From: Lichenostomus cassidix
Taxonomy: Eukaryota; Chordata; Aves; Passeriformes; Meliphagidae
Reading direction: 5' to 3'
Length of the DNA: 64,000 bases
Assembly: GCA_008360975.2 (NCBI GenBank)
Contig: CM039187.1
Coordinates: 20,427,495 to 20,491,494 of the forward strand
Position 1 is the first letter of the stretch. The number at the start of each line of letters is the position of its first letter. A program made the position numbers and the translations under genes. Shown here in pieces: positions 11,545 through 21,123 of the stretch. Below the pieces are notes generated by a model that saw only the letters and a program-made list of their open reading frames with translations, was not told the origin of the DNA and ran no database searches.

Positions 11545-14500
11545 GACCAACACCCTCTAGGCCTATCCTCTCACCTTCATCCTTTGGATGCTGAGTCCTC
11601 CTGAATAACTCATGTGGCCAACCTACACTGTCCACATAGTAATTTTTCTCATATTAAGTCAGTGGATAAGCATCTTTCAACTTTTTACAGCAGTGTGCTC
11701 TTCCACTTTTGACAATTACACTTTTTTCTTACCCTTCTCCCCACATTAACACTGCCTCTTCCCAGTCTCCCCACTTCCCTCCCTACCTTTCTGATTGTGA
11801 CTGTAACAGTACTAGCTTGCTTGGTACTTGCTTTGCTTACCAGGATGCTGGGCCTTACAGATTCATTAGCACAGAGTCTGCTCTCCACCTTGCCTTCATC
11901 TCCCCTGTAATTGATGGTCTCCACTGCTTGGTCTGTAGAAAGAAGTAAGCATACTCCTGACACCTCCTGGGGAACACACACTCCAAAATCCCCCCATGAT
12001 GGAGATTTTGTTGTATCTTGATTTGAGATATTTTGGTCAAAAACAAACACACATTTCAGAAGAAAGAAAACATTGTCATTTCCAACAGTTCTAACCAAAA
12101 TCACAGAATGGCATTAAGTAGTGCGTTTGGCCAAGAAAAAGCCATGGAGACAGAGTGGGGAGACAGAAAGTAAGTATTTCTGTTTTCTGGCAGGAATATT
12201 CCTGGTGGTAGTGATGATAGGTCACTATATGCCAGAACCTCCCTCTGAAAAACCTTGCACAAGGATGAAAAAAGACCTGTTTTGCAAACAAAACATATTT
12301 TTAAAAGTTTTGTTTTTTCTGTTGGGCTTATGATATATGAGAAGGTTCTGCAATTTCCCTTTTTCTTTGTTGGGGTTTTTTTTGTCCTCTTTGTTTGTCC
12401 ATAAAAGTTGCAACCGCTATAGATAGGATAAGGGGAGCAAACACAGCTTTCTTTAGAGATGCATTTACTTAAAGCATATAAAGTTGAAACAACAATCAGC
12501 AAACAAAGATTAGGGAAAGTAGCACAGTGTCCATACTAGAAATAAGTTACAGGAAGCGAACTAGAAAATAAGGAAGAATGCAGCCAAAACATCCAAAGGA
12601 GTGGTGGTTGGCAGACGATAAGTACTATTATTAGAGCACCCAAGATACACACTATTATTAGCCAAGAGTACCCAAGTCAATTCTGTTTCTCCTTTCTTCT
12701 CAGCACAGTTTCTTTATGAGCTTATGCAGGAAGAATGCTGTTATTCAACAGCACCCAGGAAGCAACTTATTTTTCTCCTTAAAACACTTTATCCTCCGAA
12801 TTGTTCAACAGCTGTCCACTTGCAAGACTATTGAGACTGCCTGACACACTGGGAAGCACTGCTTTATTGGCTCTTTACCATTTTGCTGCATTTGGTAACC
12901 TTTTCCTTCAACTATAAATTCACAGAGGTGTCTTTTTCTCTTCAGAGCTTCTTCAGTACCTCATGGAATAGTCCATTGCTAATGTCATTAATGCCAAGAT
13001 TTAAGAGTTATTTTTCCTGCCGCTTGTATTTATTTAGATAATTAATGCTTTAGAGAGAGTGAAATCCTAAATGATCTTCCCAGGCAGCCTTTCACAGAGA
13101 TGAACAGTGCCAATTTTCTGTGCTGTATTGCACAGGGGGTTTAGGGTATGCTGCTTCCTTGGATACACCATCACTGGGACACAGCTTGCAGAGGTCAACC
13201 CCCTAAACTTGCTTTCTTCCAAGATTTTAGCAAGTCTTTTTTCTCCAGAAATATGCTAACTGGCATGCTTTCAGTCTGTTGGTTTTCCTGTGGAATGTGC
13301 ACCTGATTGACTGACACACTGCAGAAATAATAGTCCAAACCAGATGTTTCTGTAAATTTCCAATGTTGGATTTCAATGTGCTATTCCAGACCAGTAAATA
13401 GTAGGATAGAAAAAGGATTCCCTTGAAAAATATTCTACTTTGGGATTTAAAATGACCAAATGAAACACAACTCAATCCCTAAAAACCCTTGGTATTTGTT
13501 TTCTGCCTTCTACTTTCAGACTCACAAATCTCTTTTGTATTTCCCCCAGTGCTACCAGCACTTTGATTTCAACTAAAGACAGGCCTAGGCCTAAACACAA
13601 ACATAATTTTCAACTATTTATGATCTGGATGCAAGATCCATAGCTCAACTAATCTTTAGATTCTAGATATTAGCTGTCTCAAATGAGCAATTTTAACAAA
13701 TGCCATTGAGGTTGCTAATTTTCATAATCAATAAATTTTCATAAATGCTAAATGACATACAAAACATCATTTAAAAGCAGGTGCACATCAAGCTGATGAA
13801 GAAACCCTCCGATGTGATCATCGCTGTTCTCAAACATATCCGTATCCGGACAGCTCACTGAAACAACAAATCACTGTATACAAAAAAAGAACACTTGTGT
13901 GGTAGCTGCTCTCTACGCACGAATGAAAATGAAAGAGGCCCAGTGGCCAGGGATTTCACAGGCACTCAAGGTGACACTGGCTTAGCTCAGAGATAAAGCC
14001 TGGCTACTCTTGCTGCTTGCAAAGCCAAAAGTGGTGCCCACAAGCATCTGAGAGAGTCCAGTGGCCCTCAAGTGATAATGCTCTGCTACTTCTACGCACA
14101 CAGATAACACAGAGAAGAGGAAAAGCAGTAGGCAGCAAGGAAAAGGAAAAAAATTAAATAAAGAAACCTGAGTAGCTGAAGTGTACCTAAAGGAAATGAG
14201 ATCACCATTTGCTTCAGATTCCAACCACAAACAACTGACAAGTAATCAAGAGTCATTAAAGTACAAGAATTTTTATGAATCACATTCAACTTAAAATCAG
14301 CTACTCTGGAAATTCCTGGGACTCATACAAACTGTAATTTGGGAGAATAAGATTAAAGAGTGAGCTTTATATTTTTAACTTTATGAATAGTGATAATGTA
14401 ACACTTGAAATCTATTTGTTTACATTTCAAAATCTAGTGGTTTATTCAGTCATTCCTGTAATTATCTCAAGAGCTAGAAGTAAATTGATTAAAAAATATA

Positions 14501-17500
14501 ACTTGGATAACATCAGGCAGAAAATACAAAATGTTTTACTGTAAAAGTATCCATGTTTTTCAAGACGAAGATAAAATAATCTAAAACAACTTTATACTGG
14601 AAAACTTCCCGTAAACTTGTAACACACTTTCTGACTGCCTTAAAATTCTTTCTGTTTAATCCAAAATTAACTGTAACCCAATACATTTTGTGTTCAAAGC
14701 TGCATTCCAATAGACAAAGAACTTGTAAATGTAGCTATATTCTTTAAATTCCATACCCATTGCTGGGACTACTTAATTCAAGGACAAAAAAATTTCTTAA
14801 AAAACGCTAACAACAAGAAGCTATTATCATTACAGAGATGACAAGCCATGTCAATCTTTTTACATGACTTGTAGGTATTTTCTCAGCTTTTGTATTCTTA
14901 ATCACTAACAAAATAGTTAATGTGTGGTTTAACCTTGCTCTTTCATTTGAGATGACAGAGGTTTAAGCACACATAACTGCTCATATGCAAATTTAAACGT
15001 CTCCATTCATAATGAACCATGAGCAGAGAGGACTTGAAAGCGATTTTTCTATTTCATGGTAAGTCATGTTGGCAAACCAGACATTTTAGTAGTCAAAGGA
15101 CTATTTCTGATGTTACTTATATTTGATATAAACCAGAACATGCACCACATGACCACCAGACTTAAGGCAATATAAAGCCTCAGGCATAATTTTTCCTTAC
15201 AGAACAGCACTTCTGTAGCTGTTCTTTTTACTAATATTTATGGAGTTTTTTAACTCCCTGTGAGTTCTAGCCTTTTGAGATTTACTGATGGACCACCAGA
15301 GACAATGTATGGTGGATAGTATTTCTCTTGAGTTTTAATATTTTATCATCAGCTGTGAAAATGAGCACTGTAACTAAGAATACCTCCACCCCAGCAACTT
15401 TCTGCAGAACAATGCAAACCTCACAATCTCTTTCAGTGTACCACCAGATAAACCTCTTGTGTTTCTCTGAGGGTCAGTGTTCTCATCTAATTGGAACGGA
15501 ATGTTATCTTTCCTAAATTTGCTAAGTCAGGCTGGCCGATTAGTCTGAAACATTCAAGTTACTTCAACTATAAATTTAAAGAATCAGCAAGATTTTTATT
15601 TGGAACTGAAAACTAAAACACAAAATCACAGTAATGCAAGAACTGCCTGGCTGTGGGATACTACTTGCTTTTCAGGGTGGGATCCACTCTTCTGGATCTG
15701 TTTTAGAGAAGTACTATATGACTGCAAACTCAGATCACACGAGCAGCTCATAATAGGTGTATAATTTTTGGGTTTTACTTTGTGCCTTTGTGCTATAGTC
15801 CAGGTGCAAATAAGAGAAGTATATGAAGCCCTATTATTAATAGTCCTGACTACAAAAATGAGCAAATGACTTGAGATTTTGTGAGTAGTATTTTCTCATG
15901 CAGACACTCTACTCCTGCGATGCAGGTAAAGTGTCTTATACAAAGTCACTCTAGCACTTCCTGTACCACCTCTTTTTCTTCACAAGTTTTTCCCCCTTCC
16001 ATCCTGCTTACACCTCTGTCAAATTCTGGTAAGTGACCAAAGTGATGAAACCACAGACATGTATAAGGAAAAGGAAATAAACAGTGGAAAGCACAAAGTG
16101 CCTCTCAAAATAAAAAACTTTTTCATTAGTCTGTACAAGCATTTCTCTCTTAAGCCTCATGACTTCTCATAATCAGTATCTACTGGGCAAGTAAGTTCCA
16201 CTGAGAGTCTTGCAGTAGGCATTTAACTTTATTCACTGTTCTTCCCAAACAACTTTGATTTTGAGTTATAAAGACCTGCTTTTCTTCTATCCTATCACAA
16301 TCTTCTGGAGAGAAGACGTGGCTTATAACAAGGCCCTTCTAAACTCTTGAGACATACAACAGTGAAAAAATGCTGACCCTGAAGCAACCAAAAATCCCTT
16401 GGTAGCAGAACCAGTCCTATTTCATCCCTCCCACTCCCTGAGCCTGTGTATTTCCCATCTGTGCAGGCAGGTCCAGCTTAGAAGTCACATGGAGGACATG
16501 GCAAGAGTGCCACGCTACAGATTTTCCAAGGTCTCTGCCCTGAGGCAGGGCAATAACAAGGTTCCAAGGATTTATTTCACCTGAAACTTCACTTCAGATC
16601 TTGTTGTGCCAGCCAGCAGCCAGCTCAATGAATCCAGACAATGGAAATTATCTCATGCATCTCTGCTTCTCTAATGCTCAGAGAGATGATGCAGCTGTGA
16701 GATTACTTGGAATACCAAACCAAACTCATTTGCAGCTGGCTTGAATATCTTTCTACTAAACCACATTTTCAGTTCAGTCCAGTTCAGTTTCAACTATAAC
16801 TCATTTGGCTGTGTAGGTAGTACAAACATTTAGACCAAACGAATTTGATAATTCTAAAGCAACACTGCAAACATGTCAGATTTTCTGATCAGTAGCTGTC
16901 ACCAGTCTGATTGAAACAGAGTGACACCACAGCCCAAGTCACTGAGTCTGGCGGCCTACTAGATGTACTTGAGAAGTACAGTATTTCAGTAAAACCTGAG
17001 TATATGACAGATGATAGGAAAAAGGAGATTTGAATCTTGCTGTATCTTGTGTCAGAGGGAAGACAACAAAAGTTTTTGGCCCTTGGATCTCGAAAACAAG
17101 TATGAACGTTCAGGTTTAGGAGGAAAATGAGGAACAGGGACATGTGCACATCTTGGTCAAAGGTTCAGGGAGAGGATAACTGGTCATATTTCTCAGGGAA
17201 CAATAAATGTGAAAGAGGAAAGACGGTTTCACTAGGGTTGACTCTTTTTCCAGAAGGAGAATTGGAGGAAGGCCTAGAGCCTCTTCCTTGGGATCTTGGA
17301 GGAGGAAGGAGAGGTGCTAACCAGGTCTGAAGAGCCCTCCTCTTCCTGCATCCAGGCTTTTCCCTGCTCTCCATGCTAAATCAAACCACTACCTATTTCT
17401 TCATTTATTTTGTGTGAGGTTGGTATATAAAAATTAATTGAGAAAATGTTCCAGACTGCTTTTAAAATCTGGATTATTCCTCCCTCTCCACAATAGATCC

Positions 17501-17639
17501 CTTAGGATAAGTTTACTTGATAGCCACTCCTCTGAAAGGAAGATAGTGCCATATCTAACTTGGTATTTTCTGCCCTGTTTCTTAGAGGATCTAATTGCTT
17601 GTGATGTTGATATATTAAGTCACCACAGAATGTGAGATG
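11545..17639. other. Intergenic, no gene recognised
   Basis: Apart from the possible minus-strand exon at 11859-11932 described with the neighbouring open frame, no exon or repeat family is recognised. A small CpG-containing block at about 13779-13861 stands out from its AT-rich surroundings and is discussed in the findings. Confidence 0.5.
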
Positions 17640-17645
17640 AATTTC

Positions 17646-17917
17646 TGTCGCTGTTGAGCCGCTAGCAGAGTGAGAAGACCCAGGTTGAAAGTGGCATCAA
17701 GAAGAAGATTTTATTATTTAATTCCATCTTATATAGACTTTTCAAAGGTCACCCAGATTGGTCAGTTCGAAGCCTCCCCCTAGGCCTGATTGGCCAGGCC
17801 TGAACTGTCCACATCCTGAGAAACTGTTTTTAATAACATCCAAACTTTATCTTTATTTATAAAACACAGGAAGAAGAGAGAGAATGATTCTCATGAGAAA
17901 GGTCTGTGTTAGCCACA
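17646..17917 (-). mobile_element. Solo LTR of an endogenous retrovirus
   Basis: This 272-bp element has TG...CA ends (minus strand starts TGTGGCTAAC and ends AGCGACA) and is flanked by a direct 6-bp target duplication, AATTTC, at 17640-17645 and 17918-17923. Reading on the minus strand it contains two CCAAT motifs (GGCCAATCAG and ACCAATCTGG), then a TATATAAG box (17735-17728), then AATAAA (17715-17710) and a U5-like tail, in the order expected for U3-R-U5. No internal gag, pol or env region adjoins it, so it is a recombined solo LTR. A 6-bp duplication is typical of class II (ERVK/alpharetrovirus-like) integrases. Its transcription would run away from PLAU, about 1.5 kb upstream of that gene's start. 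Confidence 0.88.
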
Positions 17918-17995
17918 AATTTCTCTCCTGAAATTTGGAAAGGCTTGTTCCTTACCTACATTCACTTATGGACTTCCACCTTGAGCTGTTTCTCT

Positions 17996-18008
17996 TGACT
18001 CAGTTCCT
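17996..18008 (-). promoter_or_regulatory. Composite ETS(PEA3)/AP-1 site upstream of PLAU
   Basis: On the minus strand this reads AGGAACTGAGTCA: a PEA3-type ETS core (AGGAA) one base from a perfect AP-1 site (TGAGTCA). The mammalian PLAU gene has a well-known enhancer about 2 kb upstream built on a PEA3/AP-1 composite with one-base spacing, so position (1.4 kb upstream of exon 1) and layout agree. An octamer TGAACTCA follows at 18018-18025. Function is inferred. Confidence 0.45.
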
Positions 18009-18026
18009 GCCATTCAGTGAACTCAG

Positions 18027-18094
18027 TGTGCTTTCAGCAAACATGAGAACTGTTCTAATGTGTGCTGTCAGCAAACATGAGAACTGTTCTAATG
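18027..18094 (+). repeat. 34-bp tandem duplication, two copies
   Basis: Copies 18027-18060 and 18061-18094 differ at a single base (T or G at the seventh position). Each copy carries AGAACTGTTCT, an odd-length palindrome whose right half is a steroid-receptor-type half-site (TGTTCT). It lies between the solo LTR and the PLAU promoter. The near identity of the copies suggests a recent duplication. Confidence 0.9.
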
Positions 18095-18099
18095 TGAGC

Positions 18100-19150
18100 C
18101 TGAGGATCTGAACAGAAAGGAATAGAGAATGTAAGCAAACAGTACCTAAATAAAGGTATGGTTATACCACAGACTTGACAAAAAATAAAAGATGGGGATG
18201 GAAGAAGAAAGCTGAGCCATACTCATACCAGTCACTACATGGCAAACATGGAAAGGTGGTTGGGTCTCCTTAAGCTCTGAATTGTCAAGTTATGAAAATA
18301 TTTCTCTTGAGGGAATTTCAGGTCACCTCCTCTGACCTGACCTCTAAAGAAACTGTTCTTCATCAGCTACACAGCCTGCGGAGACCTACCTCACCTTAGT
18401 CACCTGCACTACCTGAAGCTAAACCTTATGAATACACCCACAAATATTATGTACTGGTTTGCTGTTATTCATTGCATTGCTATAACATCGCAGCATAATG
18501 TGAAAAAAAATCACATTTAACTGGGCTGGGAAAAACTCTTGTGCTGGGTCTACATTCTTAGACATCTGTCAGTTTACATCTCATCTCGTGAAATGAGCTG
18601 CTTTGAATACTGCTTTGGGAGACAGAAATTATAAGAAAACTGTGACCAATTTCTCACGAGCAGAAGATTGCTCAGGGGCAAGGGAGCTGTAAGTAATTTG
18701 GAGGAGATGAGTTTAGCACCTGCTGTAAGCCCTGTGTCCTAATAGATTCCAGATGGCATGAGAACTGCACCCTATTCGCCTCAGTGTCCTGCATTTCAGC
18801 TGAAGACAGCTCTCTGAAAACACACCCAGTGCTTTCAAGTGCACATTCTGGCCCAACACTCCCTCCCAGCGGGCTGTGTTTAACCCACACCTGAAAGAAT
18901 TTAATCTTCTATTAATTAAAAAATCACTTCTGCTTCTCTCATCATGGGTAGCACCACATGAATAAAACACATCATATTTGCTTGTATCTCCGTGCTTCCA
19001 TGCTCCAAGACATGCTTCATTGTCATTCCACGTTTATTGCTAATATATATACATATATGTTATCGTTGTTATCATTCTGTCATGTCTCCAGGCGTGTTTC
19101 CAGTCACTCCTTTCATAGCTCTCACTCAGATTTCTCTTTTGTTTCTATAA
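18100..19150. other. PLAU upstream region, no exon recognised
   Basis: AT-rich 5' flank with no repeat family recognised. Base composition changes to GC-rich from about 19160 into the promoter. Confidence 0.5.
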
Positions 19151-19159
19151 ATGCCCCTA

Positions 19160-19465
19160 AGGAATTGCGGGCTGCCGCGAGGAGCCCCTTCCAGAAATCT
19201 TACCCCGTACAAAGCTGTTTGTTCGCCCTGACCGTACCCCCCCTCCCTTCTCCGAAACTCAAAAGCAGCAGAAGAAATTCCCTCCTTGAGTCACTCGGCC
19301 GGCTCTGTTGGCAGCGCGGCGGAGCGCCGAGGGGCGGTGCGGAGCCTCCCCCGGGCGGCAGCGGCGGCAGCCCCGCCCCGGCTGGGCTCAGCCTTATAGC
19401 CCCTGCGCCGCGCTGCGCCCGGCACCGCCGCAGCTCCGGAGCCTGGCACCGCCGCCTCCCCGCCG
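19160..19465 (+). promoter_or_regulatory. PLAU CpG-island promoter
   Basis: A GC-rich, CpG-dense block directly precedes the first splice donor. Visible elements in order are a kappaB-like GGGAATTTCT on the minus strand (about 19273-19282), a perfect AP-1 site TGAGTCA (19287-19293), GC boxes (GGGGCGG at 19331-19337, CCCCGCCCC at 19371-19379) and a TATA-like TTATAG at 19394-19399. Transcription would then start near 19420-19430. AP-1, NF-kappaB and Sp1 control agrees with what is known of PLAU in mammals. The binding assignments are by motif only. Confidence 0.75.
19425..19465 (+). other. PLAU exon 1 (non-coding 5' UTR)
   Basis: The 3' border is a perfect donor, CGCCG|GTAAGT, with the intron starting at 19466. 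The 5' border is estimated from the TATA-like element and is uncertain by tens of bases. A GGCACCGCCGC motif occurs twice (19421 and 19445) across this exon. A non-coding first exon with the start codon in exon 2 is the usual PLAU arrangement. Confidence 0.65.
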
Positions 19466-21012
19466 GTAAGTGCCGTGCCCTCGGAACCCCGTCGGCTGCT
19501 GAAGGCGCGAGTGCCGCCTCTCAGTCGATCGGGATGAAGCGATTGCTCTTTAAATTGCATTGAAATTAAAAAAAAAAAAAATAAAGCTAATGCGATGCAG
19601 GATGGCAGCGGTGAGGAAGGTCAGTTCTACTAGCTGCGGTATGTCAGAATTTTTAAAGGAATCAGCAGTCCTGTTGTTTGTGATGTGAAGGCTGGGCCTG
19701 AGAAACTAATTAGGATAACAAAGAATAAACGAGTTTTATTGCTGCCGAAAATGCTAAAAATAATTATCTTAATGTTTAAGGGAAGTATATCTGCTGAAAT
19801 TGCATTGGAATCTGAAAAGTGAGCACAGCTAAGTACCTGAGGAATGATTTGCTTTCTTGCATTATGGCACCTGCTTACAAGCAAAGGGTGCATCTATTAG
19901 CATTTTCATTTGTATAATGTCTATTTTCTAAATTAATCCAGTGATCTTTTCCCCATGTTTTGGTTCACACCACCGAGTGTGAAAACTTTAAAGTGTTCAG
20001 TAATGAGCTATAGAGTACTTGCACTCCATTTTCTCCAAATAAAACCAAACTGGAAGGTGCAATCCATGTATCAGCAGGTATTCAGTCTGCAGGACCAAAC
20101 AAGAATTAGTCCAATGTAGAAACATGAAGCAGGTGCAGTGTGGAGCAGGTCTTCAGTACCAGCTCAGTTCTGTACATCCTCTCCTACTGCACTGCTCTTT
20201 TTTTGCCAAAGTAAATATAACTGAGATTCCCAGGGAATCTTTTAAAAATCACATTTTACAGTTTTCTAGAAATGAGAATGCTTTAAAAAAAAAACTCTCA
20301 TGACTTCTATTGCAATTTAAAAACGAGAAAAATACATATAGGATTTTATTGTACCCCCATTGTTGCTACAAGATAATTATTTATCAGTGGTAAGATTGCT
20401 ATACATACTTGGCTACAAGATCTAGCTGAATAAAGGAAATCAAGACAGAATATGTTGTAAGCCTCTAATACTGTGAATGAGGCAACATCATGAGCAGACT
20501 TTCAAGAGTTTGCAGTGGTCAGAGGCACTAGGTGAGGCAGCTGGGCTTACTTAAGTGCTGAGCATCAACAAGATGCAGCTGGTAACTACAGAGTTACTGA
20601 AAAAAGGAGCTTTCTCTTTCATACCCTGAAGTTGCATGCTCATTGCTTTCCTTGAAGATAGTAATGATCGGTTAAATAGGTACAGACAGCTGCACAGCAG
20701 CTAAATAAAATCTGCTGATTTCCAACTTTTAGTCCACACTGCAAAAACAGTATGGATTTTTCCAATTTCTCTTTCCCTGCTTCATTTGCACTCTTAAAAA
20801 AAATCTGGTGGTATTGCTGATGGTACCAAAAAAAGTTTCAAAGTATAACCTCTAATATATGGAAATAATAAGCAGATGTCCCACAGCAGGTACATGCTTA
20901 ATTCTTCATCAATTTTGTTGTGATTTATTCTGAAACCAACTGATAACAATAGAAGTAAGAAAGCTGACACTGCAAGCTACAGCATGATGCTAAATTCCTC
21001 TTTTATTTTCAG
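19466..21012 (+). other. PLAU intron 1
   Basis: This 1547-bp intron runs from GTAAGT to TTTATTTTCAG. It includes an A14 run at 19568-19581. No other feature was recognised. Confidence 0.7.
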
Positions 21013-21123
21013 AATCAAATAATACTGATAGAAGAAGAACAAAGGGAGAAGTTAACTAACAACATGAAGTTACTCATCTTCCTCACAGTTATCTTGAGTA
21101 CACTTGTCACGGGACTAGAGTCT
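21013..21123 (+). CDS. PLAU: PLAU exon 2 (start codon, signal peptide)
   Basis: The acceptor TTTATTTTCAG ends at 21012; 51 bases of 5' UTR precede ATG 21064-21066. It encodes residues 1-20 and ends in phase 0 at TCT|GTAAGT. The exon ends exactly at the likely signal-peptidase site (Ser20|Val21). Intron 2 (21124-21740) contains a local repeat, CACAGCTCAGTGGGG, twice near 21440-21470, and nothing else recognised. Confidence 0.93.

Noticed and set aside
12101..12502. 133-codon minus-strand open frame
   Set aside because: Composition is that of AT-rich non-coding DNA (Lys-rich runs from A tracts), with no recognisable protein and no exon borders.
18958..19563. 201-codon open frame on the + strand
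   Set aside because: It runs from AT-rich flank through the CpG-island promoter and across the exon 1 donor of PLAU. The length comes from GC-rich, stop-poor sequence and the peptide is low-complexity.
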